DNA from: JAFGNW01 sp964618515
GTDB taxonomy: Bacteria; Zixibacteria; MSB-5A5; GN15; FEB-12
Reading direction: 5' to 3'
Assembly: GCA_964618515.1 (NCBI GenBank)
Contig: CAZUAS010000093.1
Location: forward strand, 1 to 10,525
Length of the DNA stretch: 10,525 bases
Shown one piece after another: positions 1-6,700 of the stretch. A model generated the notes under the pieces. The model worked only from the letters and a program-made list of their open reading frames with translations. It searched no databases and was not told the DNA's origin. The translations under genes and the position numbers were made by a program. Every line of letters begins with the position of its first letter. Positions within the stretch are counted from its first letter, which is position 1.

Positions 1-44
1 ATAATGAGCGGTGACTGGAGTTCAGACGTGTGCTCTTCCGATCT
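1..44 (+). other. Illumina index adapter left on the contig end (artefact)
   Basis: Bases 11-44 match the Illumina multiplexing read-2 primer, beginning GTGACTGGAGTTCAGACGTG and ending TCTTCCGATCT. Bases 3-10 (AATGAGCG) sit exactly where the 8-base i7 index belongs. From memory they are the reverse complement of TruSeq HT index D703 (CGCTCATT). Bases 1-2 (AT) fit the end of the P7 arm. The stretch is therefore library adapter, not genome. Its translation gives SGDWSSDVCSSDL, a contaminant peptide known from draft assemblies. The ATG at 4-6 lies across the index, so it is not a start codon. Genomic sequence begins at about base 45. Confidence 0.97.
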
Positions 45-618
45 TTTTATTGCCCTGATGGCCGGGATGGCTATCTTCTCGCTGGTTTTTCATTACGGCA
101 TGGAACCGGGACAGTCAGTGGGATTGATATTTAAAACCCTGCCGGTTCTTTTTAAAGAAACCGGCCCTTTGATATCGGTACCTTTTTTCATCCTGCTTGT
201 TTTTGCCGCCTTAACCTCAGCGATTAGTTTACTCGAAGTTGTCGTGTCGTATTTTATCGATGAACGGGGCTGGGGTCGGGTCAAATCAACCCTGCTTTTG
301 GGTCTGGCTATTTATATTTTCGGCTTGCTGTCGGCCATATCATCAATCACTTTACCGTTCAGAGGAAAAGACCAGGGGATTTTCGATATCCTCGATTTTG
401 TGACGACCAATTATATGCTTCCCGTCGGTGGCTTGTTGACGTGTCTTTTTACAGCCTGGATTTTCCAGGAAGCCGATAAAATCGAAGAGTTCGGGTCAAA
501 AGGTTCCATTTATCACCTGTTCAGTATAATCATTAAAATTATCACTCCCATCGCGGTGATAATAATTATCCTGCATGGCTTGGAACTGTTACCTTTTATG
601 AATTACGGTAACAAGTAA
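45..618 (+). CDS. Sodium-dependent transporter, NSS/SNF family, C-terminal half (5'-truncated)
   Basis: This is the last ~190 residues of a neurotransmitter:sodium symporter of the LeuT fold (full bacterial members are ~450-500 aa), an inner-membrane carrier that couples Na+ entry to uptake of amino acids or related solutes. The visible part covers roughly the last five or six helices. The stretch FAALTSAISLLEV carries the Thr-Ser pair that in LeuT helps bind the second Na+ ion, and it is followed by the typical FIDERGWGR loop. The C-terminus is hydrophobic and ends at TAA 616-618. The true start and first half lie beyond the contig end; the in-frame ATG at base 4 is adapter. The substrate cannot be told from this half. 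galT follows 27 bp downstream on the same strand but appears to have its own promoter. Confidence 0.9.
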
Positions 619-632
619 AATCAAAACTTTTT

Positions 633-638
633 TATATT
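633..638 (+). promoter_or_regulatory. Possible -10 box of galT, implying a leaderless mRNA
   Basis: TATATT lies exactly 7 nt upstream of the galT ATG at 646, so transcription would begin at or next to the start codon. There is no Shine-Dalgarno between them. No good -35 box is visible at 16-18 nt spacing. The same box at the same distance precedes sbcD. Confidence 0.4.
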
Positions 639-645
639 GCGGATT

Positions 646-1644
646 ATGCCGGAATTTCGTCAAAATAAGGCTACCAAAGAATGGGTTATCCTGGCTCCCG
701 AACGGGGTAAACGCCCGATTGATTTCGTGAAAAACCTGCCGCCCCGAAAACCGTTGCCAGCCTACAAGGACGATTGTCCTTTCTGCCCCAAAAACGAGCA
801 CTTGACATTAGAGCCGATATATACCTATCCCTCGCCTGATCACTGGCAGGTAAGGGTGGTCCCGAACAAATACGCCGCTCTACAACCCAACCTGGCTACC
901 ACCCGTTCCTGGGTTGGTTCTTTTCTGTCAGCTAAAGGTTTCGGAATCGCCGAAGTGGTTATTGAACATCCCCGGCATGACAACACCCCGGCTTTGATGA
1001 CGGTTGACGAGGTAACACAGATACTCAAAGCTTACCGTCGACGTCAAATTGAAATCAGCAAAAACGAAAAAATAAATCTGGTTACGATTTTCCGCAATCA
1101 TGGCGCCCGGGCGGGTACCTCGCTGGAACATCCCCACTCCCAGATAATCGCCACACCGATTGTCCCGCCCCATGTCCGTTATCCCATGGAGCAGGCGTTG
1201 CAATATTACGACCAGTACGGAAGATGCGTTTATTGTGAGATGGTTGAAGAAGAACTTCGCCAAGAGGAAAGAATCGTAATTGACTCCCAGAATTTCGCGG
1301 CTTTCTGTCCCTTTGCCTCCCGTTCGCCGTTCGAATGCCGAATATACCCGAAAATTCATAAAGCCAGTTTCATCCTTATAGATGATGAGGAGATTGTGGA
1401 GCTGGCGTCGGTACTTCGAGAAACCCTGGCCCGTCTTTATTTCGGGCTGAACAACCCCGATTATAATTATATTATCCGGTCGGCGACGATAGGCGACCAT
1501 GACACCCGGCATTTACACTGGTACATGGTCATCATTCCGAAAATTTCTACTCCAGCAGGCTTTGAAATCGGGTCGGGGATATATATAAATTCGACCTCCC
1601 CCGAAGAAGCCGCCCGGTTTTTAAAAGAAGTGCTGATTAAATAA
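646..1644 (+). CDS. galT: Galactose-1-phosphate uridylyltransferase
   Basis: A 332-residue cytoplasmic enzyme of the HIT superfamily that swaps UMP between UDP-glucose and galactose 1-phosphate (Leloir pathway), giving UDP-galactose and glucose 1-phosphate. The N-terminus MPEFRQNKATKEWVILAPER is typical of the family. Zinc-type cysteines are at C44/C47 (CPFC) with H111 as a likely further ligand. The active-site motif is H162-P-H164-S-Q166, where H164 would carry the UMP. A second CxxC is at 194-197. The C-terminal HLHWYMVIIPK and GFEIGSGIYIN segments are also characteristic. I prefer ATG 646 to the in-frame TTG at 637, because the family N-terminus starts there and the TTG lies inside the TATATT box. 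There is no Shine-Dalgarno. Some close relatives act on ADP-glucose, so specificity is inferred. It converges with sbcD, with 3 bp between the stop codons. Confidence 0.92.
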   Translation: MPEFRQNKATKEWVILAPERGKRPIDFVKNLPPRKPLPAYKDDCPFCPKNEHLTLEPIYTYPSPDHWQVRVVPNKYAALQPNLATTRSWVGSFLSAKGFGIAEVVIEHPRHDNTPALMTVDEVTQILKAYRRRQIEISKNEKINLVTIFRNHGARAGTSLEHPHSQIIATPIVPPHVRYPMEQALQYYDQYGRCVYCEMVEEELRQEERIVIDSQNFAAFCPFASRSPFECRIYPKIHKASFILIDDEEIVELASVLRETLARLYFGLNNPDYNYIIRSATIGDHDTRHLHWYMVIIPKISTPAGFEIGSGIYINSTSPEEAARFLKEVLIK

Positions 1645-1647
1645 TAT

Positions 1648-2763
1648 TTATTCAGCTAAGTTCAGATATCTCAGCGCCTCTTTTTTGAGGCGTTCTTTGT
1701 CGAAACCCTCCAGAGCCACCGTGTCCAGATAAGCGATAAAACCTTCATCGAGCCGACCGATAGCCGACCTTCCAAACTGATGACCATCTCCGGCGGTTTT
1801 TTCCTTTTCAAAACGGATATCCAGGGCAAAACTTTTTTGTTTTAGTTCGGCCAGAGCGTCAGCCGGGATGGTTTTCATGATTTCCTCGGTTATGCCCTCG
1901 ACCTTCACCCGAACAATTTTATCGGAGCTGTCAAGTTTGTCAAGTTCCGCCCGGATTATATCGGTCAGCTGGTCTCCGCGTTTACCGCGGGCGTCAATCG
2001 CCGGAAGGTCCACCATCGGACGGCTTTTTATCTCGTGAAAGACCAGTTTGAACGGTTCCAGCTCAAGCTCGATGAAACCTTTGGGCGCTTCCCGCTCGGA
2101 CTGTGACAGTCTCTCGGTGGAGCCGGCGTAATAGGCCCGCTCGGCCACCCGGCAAAAATTGTGAAAATGCCCCAGCGCAGTGTAGTCAAAACGATTCATG
2201 ACATCCAGAGGAATTTCCTGCTCCCCCAAATCAGCCATGGAAAACTCGGGCATACCCGAAGCTACGCCATGCAGAATTAGAATATTATTGCGGGCTTTAC
2301 GGTCGGGAATACATCCGGCCAGTTCTTTTTTCAGTATTTCCGGGGAAGGACAGTGAGGTAGGGCGAAAAACCTAGCGCCGTTTATATCAAATACTTCCAG
2401 CCTGGAATCGGCGGCGATATACAAATTATCAATCTGCCGGTAAACCTCGAGCGCCGCCCCGATATAAGGTTGCTTGGGAGCATCATGATTACCGGTTATA
2501 ATAATAGTGGGGATTCGGTGTTGTTCAGCCAGGCGAAACAGATGATATCCGGCTAACGCCATTATCTTGTTCAAAGGCCGGACATTATGAAAAATATCCC
2601 CGGAATGAATGCAAATATCGGGCTTAAGTGCAATAATCCGGTCCACCGCTTCGGTAAAACCGTTGATGATATCTTCTTGGCGCTTGGTTAAGCCGCTGGC
2701 TCCCCGTCGAAAATGGGTTTCACCGGCACCCAGATGACTGTCGGCAAAATGACATATTCTCAC
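1648..2763 (-). CDS. sbcD: SbcD/Mre11-type DNA repair metallo-exonuclease
   Basis: A 371-residue calcineurin-like metallophosphoesterase of the SbcD/Mre11 family, the nuclease subunit that with the SbcC/Rad50 ATPase opens hairpins and trims DNA ends. All phosphodiesterase motifs are present in order: D8-x-H10, GDIFH 55-59, GNHD 91-94, H165 (LHG) and GHFH 198-201, giving the two-metal site. The region after ~250 is the divergent capping and tail part. The start is GTG at 2763-2761; the protein begins MRICHFADSHLG, so little can lie upstream. No Shine-Dalgarno precedes it. SbcC is not beside it: the downstream side is convergent galT and the upstream side is a regulator. YhaO-like Mre11 homologues are an alternative name. 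The 3' end carries a hairpin that may also stop galT transcription. Confidence 0.88.
   Translation of the reverse strand: MRICHFADSHLGAGETHFRRGASGLTKRQEDIINGFTEAVDRIIALKPDICIHSGDIFHNVRPLNKIMALAGYHLFRLAEQHRIPTIIITGNHDAPKQPYIGAALEVYRQIDNLYIAADSRLEVFDINGARFFALPHCPSPEILKKELAGCIPDRKARNNILILHGVASGMPEFSMADLGEQEIPLDVMNRFDYTALGHFHNFCRVAERAYYAGSTERLSQSEREAPKGFIELELEPFKLVFHEIKSRPMVDLPAIDARGKRGDQLTDIIRAELDKLDSSDKIVRVKVEGITEEIMKTIPADALAELKQKSFALDIRFEKEKTAGDGHQFGRSAIGRLDEGFIAYLDTVALEGFDKERLKKEALRYLNLAE
1675..1692 (+). terminator. Possible galT terminator hairpin inside the sbcD 3' end
   Basis: CGCCTC and GAGGCG form a perfect 6-bp stem around a six-T loop, 31 bases after the galT stop. It is followed on the plus strand by the T-rich TTCTTTG, not a clean T run. 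It lies within sbcD codons for LKKEAL, so it may be coincidental. Confidence 0.3.
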
Positions 2764-2770
2764 GGACTGA

Positions 2771-2798
2771 AATATAAGATTTTAAAAAAACTTTTCAA
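2771..2798 (-). promoter_or_regulatory. Sigma-70-like promoter for sbcD (leaderless layout)
   Basis: On the minus strand TTGAAA (2798-2793) and TATATT (2776-2771) are 16 nt apart. The -10 box ends 7 nt before the GTG start at 2763, so the mRNA would begin at about the start codon. No Shine-Dalgarno is present. Confidence 0.5.
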
Positions 2799-2858
2799 AT
2801 CATAAAGATTAAACTTAAAACAGGAATAATGAGAATAAGGTCGGGATTTGTTTTATTT

Positions 2859-4292
2859 TTAATAAATGCCGTATTTGGCAATACGGTCCCGCAGGGTGTT
2901 CCGGGAAATACCCAGGGTTTCGGAAGTTTTCACCTGGTTGCCTTCATAATGTTTCAGGCAGGAAGCGATTATCGCCCGCTCCAGGGCGGACTCCAGAAGA
3001 TGAAATATCTGCCCCTGAGAATTACTTATCAGCCGGGGCATAATGGGGTCGACAATTCTCTTGAAAGTATCGGCGTAGTCGTCCTGAAGGGTATTGAGGT
3101 CAATTTCCACTTTAGGATTACTTTCCATAAGGCTGGGGAAATCCTCAATCTGGAGCATATCATTTTTAGACATGACCATCGCCGTATGGATATTATTTTC
3201 CAGTTCGCGGACATTGCCGGGCCAGTGGAACCGCGCCAGCTGCTGGATAGCTTTCTTGGAAATCTTTTTCTCCGGTACATTCTGCTGCTCGGCGAATTTT
3301 TTGATGAAGTAGTCTATGAGAAGCGGAATATCGGAACGGCGTTCTCTAAGGGGCGGCATGTAAATAGAGACGACTTTCAGCCGGTAGAAAAGGTCAACCC
3401 GGAAGGAACCTTCCTTCATGCAATTGACCAGGGACTTGTTGGTGGCGGCGATAATGCGGACATTGACATTGACGGTTTCATTGCCGCCGACGCGTTCGAA
3501 ACACTTCTCCTGTAATACCCTTAAAAGCTTCGACTGAGTCAGCATGGACATATCGCCGATTTCATCAAGGAAAAGAGTACCGTTATTGGCTTGTTCGAAT
3601 TTACCTATGCGTTTGTAATAAGCTCCGGTGAAGGCTCCTTTTTCATGTCCGAACAGCTCCGACTCGAGGAGGGTTTCCGGCAGAGCGGCACAGTTTACGG
3701 AAAGGAAAGCGTTATTTTTACGCGGGGAATTGCGGTGGATGGCGCGGGCAACCAGTTCCTTGCCGGTCCCGGACTCACCGAATATAAGCACCGCCGCCTC
3801 GGTCTTGGATACCTGGCCGATCAATTTGGCAATCTCGACTATTTCTGGAGACTGACCGATGATTTCATTGACCCGTTCCATATGCAAATCTTCCGTATCC
3901 GGACGAAGGGGTTTTCTGGAGGGCACTGGATGAAAACCACATGCCTTGTTGACGGCGTCAATCAACTTTTCAATTTCGAAAGGCTTCGTCAAATATTCAT
4001 AAGCCCCTTCGCGCATCGCCTCAATGGCGTTCTCGGTCGAGACAAAACCCGAAATCATTATCACCGGTAATTCATTCTTTATCTGCTTGATCTGTTTTAA
4101 TACATCGAGTCCGGACAGAGTAGGCAGATTGACGTCAAGCATCACCAGGTCGACATCGTTATTCTCTTCCAGAAAATTCGTAACCAGAGCGCCGTCTTCA
4201 AGGAAATTGAATTTGTACTTGTCCGAGTCAAAAAGGTTCGCCAGTGACTGCGATATTTCTTTGTCATCGTCAACAAGAAGTATTTTTTTCAT
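2859..4292 (-). CDS. NtrC-family sigma-54-dependent response regulator
   Basis: A 477-residue two-component activator that, when phosphorylated, opens sigma-54 RNA polymerase promoters by ATP hydrolysis. Domain order: receiver at 1-120 with acidic pair D8/D9, phospho-acceptor D53, S81 and K103; AAA+ domain at ~143-385 with Walker A GESGTGKE (172-179), sigma-54 contact loop GAFTGA (219-224), Walker B LFLDEIGDM (240-248) and WPGNVREL (357-364); Fis-type helix-turn-helix at ~435-475 (GNQVKTSETLGISRNTLRDRI). All key residues are intact, so it should respond to phosphorylation, ATP and sigma-54. The start is ATG 4292 with a purine-rich AGAGAG just upstream. No histidine kinase is adjacent, so its partner and signal are unknown. 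sbcD follows after 95 bp and has its own promoter-like element. Sigma-54-type promoters at 8562 and 9824 are possible but unproven targets. Confidence 0.95.
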   Translation of the reverse strand: MKKILLVDDDKEISQSLANLFDSDKYKFNFLEDGALVTNFLEENNDVDLVMLDVNLPTLSGLDVLKQIKQIKNELPVIMISGFVSTENAIEAMREGAYEYLTKPFEIEKLIDAVNKACGFHPVPSRKPLRPDTEDLHMERVNEIIGQSPEIVEIAKLIGQVSKTEAAVLIFGESGTGKELVARAIHRNSPRKNNAFLSVNCAALPETLLESELFGHEKGAFTGAYYKRIGKFEQANNGTLFLDEIGDMSMLTQSKLLRVLQEKCFERVGGNETVNVNVRIIAATNKSLVNCMKEGSFRVDLFYRLKVVSIYMPPLRERRSDIPLLIDYFIKKFAEQQNVPEKKISKKAIQQLARFHWPGNVRELENNIHTAMVMSKNDMLQIEDFPSLMESNPKVEIDLNTLQDDYADTFKRIVDPIMPRLISNSQGQIFHLLESALERAIIASCLKHYEGNQVKTSETLGISRNTLRDRIAKYGIY

Positions 4293-4351
4293 AGTCTCTC
4301 TTTTTATGCCAGATATATATAAATATTATCGACGGGAATTATTTTTTTTAT

Positions 4352-4381
4352 AGTATAAAAATGAGAACCAGAATATGAAAA
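4352..4381 (-). promoter_or_regulatory. Weak candidate sigma-70 promoter for the response regulator
   Basis: On the minus strand TTTTCA (4381-4376) and TATACT (4357-4352) are 18 nt apart, about 60 nt before the start at 4292. The match is modest in an AT-rich region. No GG-N10-GC sigma-54 element is seen on the minus strand between 4293 and 4563. That 271-bp spacer otherwise shows no convincing gene or strong terminator. Confidence 0.3.
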
Positions 4382-4563
4382 ATTGCGGTTTTTAAGGGAA
4401 AAACAGACCGGGATGCTTTATCTATAACAGCGTTAAAACTGTTTCTAAATGAACCACCCCTTGGACACTAAAGAGAAGACCCGTAAAGCTGCTATTGATT
4501 ATTACCATGTTTCATTATAAAGGAGATAAAAAAAGGAAAAAGACAATCCTGCCTGAAGATGTA

Positions 4564-5406
4564 CTATAAACCTTCTTCTTCGATTAAAAAGCGAACAGCG
4601 GTGCCCATCCAGAAGAAGTTCGCCAGAAGTTCCGCCGCCAGACCGACCAGAATGGTCCAGTAGACCAGTTCCGGTTTGAACTTAAGAATTAAAATGTCGG
4701 GCGGGATGGCGGATATGAGATAGGGTACCACCATTATAACCACTGCCAGAAAGAAACAGGTTACAGGACGACGGAAGAACATTTTCAAGGACCGTCTCAT
4801 AGCCCCGATAAAATTATCCCTGAAAACTGTAACCGCAGGAAAAACGAAGAAGAACAACGCCAGGATGACAGCCAGGACAAAAGGCAGAATTACAAATCGT
4901 ACCGCTAGAAGACGTCTCGGAGAATCCTGGTGGAATGCCTGCAATAAATCGGGCAGAAAAAAATTGACCATGACCATCAATCCGTTAATGACAGTCCAGA
5001 CGATAACCAGATGAAGCCATAAGGGCAGAACTCTTTTTAATCCGGGCTTATCCGGGGTATCGGTTTTTCGGAAACCATCAGCCAGCAAAGCCGCTATCCA
5101 GCCAAGCACCAGACCTTCCAGAATAAATCCCGCCAGTAACTTTGCCCAGCCGAAAAAATAAGGCAGGTACAAAAATTGACCCGGATAATGACTGAAAGCC
5201 GTGGCAGCATCCTTTCCGAACAGAGATACCCAAAAATTGACCAGAGGATAAAAGACCGGTGACAAAAACCGGTAATGGGCATAAAGCAACAACCATATAA
5301 TGATAAAATAAATAAACAGGATTAACCAGATTTTCAGCCTGCCGAACTGTTTAATGGTATCTATAAAAAGGATAATAAACTGGTTTAAAGCTTTTATCGG
5401 ACCCAT
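4564..5406 (-). CDS. Uncharacterised six-helix inner-membrane protein
   Basis: I do not recognise a named family for this 280-residue protein. It shows about six hydrophobic helices, near residues 24-45, 88-110, 128-150, 170-192, 214-235 and 250-272. There are short basic or polar loops between them, such as GFRKTDTPDKPGLKR at 112-125 and the RRSLKMFFRRP segment at 204-214, and a short acidic tail (EEEGL). No catalytic or metal-binding motif stands out, and a transport, assembly or scaffold role cannot be chosen between. It starts 21 bp after the lipoprotein stop at 5428 and is the last gene of a three-gene minus-strand operon, so it probably works with the two envelope proteins upstream. The Shine-Dalgarno is poor (GAAAG directly before ATG). 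The stop is TAG, with no strong terminator hairpin after it. Confidence 0.8.
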   Translation of the reverse strand: MGPIKALNQFIILFIDTIKQFGRLKIWLILFIYFIIIWLLLYAHYRFLSPVFYPLVNFWVSLFGKDAATAFSHYPGQFLYLPYFFGWAKLLAGFILEGLVLGWIAALLADGFRKTDTPDKPGLKRVLPLWLHLVIVWTVINGLMVMVNFFLPDLLQAFHQDSPRRLLAVRFVILPFVLAVILALFFFVFPAVTVFRDNFIGAMRRSLKMFFRRPVTCFFLAVVIMVVPYLISAIPPDILILKFKPELVYWTILVGLAAELLANFFWMGTAVRFLIEEEGL

Positions 5407-5427
5407 CTTTCACACCCGGAATCCCGT

Positions 5428-6687
5428 TTATCTGGTTATCACGACCTCATTGGAACCGGTCATGGCACCGGCACGGTCGAAAACATATACCACATAATGA
5501 TACGTGCCGGCTTCCGGAACATAGTCACTGAAGGAAGTTGTGTTTATATCATTTATATATGCAATCAAAAGGGATTCCGAGGGCGGGTCAGTCAGAACGT
5601 TGTTGCTTCGATAAATCCGGTAGGATTCAAAGTCAACTTCATTACTTAAAGACCAGGTCAAACGAACTGTCTCGGCAGCGCTCAAAGAGCCGGCCAGTAT
5701 AACCGCAGCGGGAGGGGTATTGACATATTTTACGGTACTATCGGATAGCCCGAATGCAAAATTCCCTGCGGCATCGACAAAATGACCGACTAACGGAGTA
5801 TCAACCAGCAGCAATCCCCCGGGAAGATAATAATCCGCCATATAAATACCATCATCGGCGGTTATATCCCCACCGGTACCATCATCATATAATTTAACTG
5901 AATCAGCCCAGCTCAATAAAACATAAGCGATACCGTCGAGCTCTTTTTCATCCGGACCATATTCCCCGGCATCAAGGCCCAAAGTAATCATATCACCGGT
6001 CGAAAAAAGCTGACCGTAAGGAGAAAAGAATACAGAATCGATTTCTAGACGACTATCGAGAAATATCTCGTCGGCCACCGGTTGCCCGGATTCGGTTCCG
6101 TTGGAAAAAATAAAACCGGCAAAGACCTTCTTAAGACCGTCACCTGCGGAAAGAGTGAAATTGAGGTTGGCCGCAAAGGGACGGTAAACGGCATCACTAA
6201 AAAGAGAATCCTCGGAAAGGATAACATGGCTGGCGTTGATGGAAGTGTTGATTTGTACCTGTACCTGACGACGGTTGATATAGTCACTGCCGTTGGCCAG
6301 AGTGATGGAGAACAAACCGACTTCGGAGGAAACCACTGACGAGCGACGACCTTCAATTCCATTGGCATCCACCGCCGCCAGCTGGAAAAAGTACGTTCGG
6401 TTAACTGACAGATTCTGTAGAACTGCGGAATAAGCAAACGAGCTGTCACGAAGGGTAAAGCTGGTATCACCGGTTTCAGCCATGTAAATTCTAAAGCGAT
6501 TGACACGAGCACTATCGGGCATTTCCCAGGTCAGAGTCACCGCCCGGTCATTCAGCTTGACAGCTACATTGACGGGCGCCGGTATCGCTTCAGGCAAAGA
6601 TTGCAGCGGGTTTTTGGAATCTATCTGACGTTCACAACCGGCCGCAACCAGCGCCATTAATAATATCAGGAAACTTATTCTCTTCAT
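5428..6687 (-). CDS. Secreted lipoprotein with two fibronectin type III domains
   Basis: A 419-residue envelope lipoprotein. The start is ATG 6687, not the further in-frame ATG at 6741. From 6687 the protein opens with MKRISFLILLMALVAAGC, a lipoprotein signal peptide with lipid-attachment Cys18, and GGGGGAG lies just before it. A 6741 start would also overlap the preceding gene by 41 bp. A fibronectin type III-like domain spans ~36-124 (VTLTWEMP, FRIYMAE, YFFQLAAVDANG) and a second spans ~325-419 (VRLTWSL, SYRIYRS, YHYVVYVFDRAGA). The middle is another beta-rich region with an acidic DDGTGGDITADDGIY stretch at 268-282, a pattern seen in Ig-like or calcium-binding surface modules. It has no catalytic motif and is probably a binding or structural surface protein. 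It is the second gene of the operon, 13 bp after the PEGA gene. Confidence 0.85.
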   Translation of the reverse strand: MKRISFLILLMALVAAGCERQIDSKNPLQSLPEAIPAPVNVAVKLNDRAVTLTWEMPDSARVNRFRIYMAETGDTSFTLRDSSFAYSAVLQNLSVNRTYFFQLAAVDANGIEGRRSSVVSSEVGLFSITLANGSDYINRRQVQVQINTSINASHVILSEDSLFSDAVYRPFAANLNFTLSAGDGLKKVFAGFIFSNGTESGQPVADEIFLDSRLEIDSVFFSPYGQLFSTGDMITLGLDAGEYGPDEKELDGIAYVLLSWADSVKLYDDGTGGDITADDGIYMADYYLPGGLLLVDTPLVGHFVDAAGNFAFGLSDSTVKYVNTPPAAVILAGSLSAAETVRLTWSLSNEVDFESYRIYRSNNVLTDPPSESLLIAYINDINTTSFSDYVPEAGTYHYVVYVFDRAGAMTGSNEVVITR

Positions 6688-6690
6688 TAT

Positions 6691-6697
6691 CTCCCCC
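6691..6697 (-). promoter_or_regulatory. Shine-Dalgarno that fixes the lipoprotein start
   Basis: On the minus strand GGGGGAG is followed by ATA and then ATG 6687. It lies in the 13-bp gap after the upstream stop codon and supports the start that yields the lipoprotein signal peptide. Confidence 0.75.
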
Positions 6698-6700
6698 GCC

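Noticed and set aside
4..44. ATG at base 4 as the start of the symporter gene
   Set aside because: The ATG and the following 13 codons are Illumina adapter; the gene is truncated at base 45.
588..612. GTTACC/GGTAAC inverted repeat at the end of the symporter gene as a terminator
   Set aside because: It has a 13-nt loop and only six pairs, the nearest T run is about 15 nt away, and it overlaps the coding sequence.
928..1512. 194-codon minus-strand frame across galT
   Set aside because: It is antisense to a well-conserved enzyme with all its motifs, and its translation has no recognisable domain or ribosome binding site.
2829..3515. 228-codon plus-strand frame opposite the response regulator
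   Set aside because: It mirrors the AAA+ and helix-turn-helix coding region; its translation shows no family motif.
3591..4070. 159-codon plus-strand frame opposite the response regulator
   Set aside because: It is antisense to the intact receiver and AAA+ coding sequence, with no signal of its own.
4449..4569. Two overlapping small plus-strand frames (23 and 20 codons) between the regulator and the operon
   Set aside because: Neither has a ribosome binding site or promoter, and frames this short are expected by chance.
6045..6512. 155-codon minus-strand frame overlapping the lipoprotein gene
   Set aside because: It lies in another frame of the Fn3 lipoprotein, whose signal peptide and domains are clear; its translation lacks any pattern.
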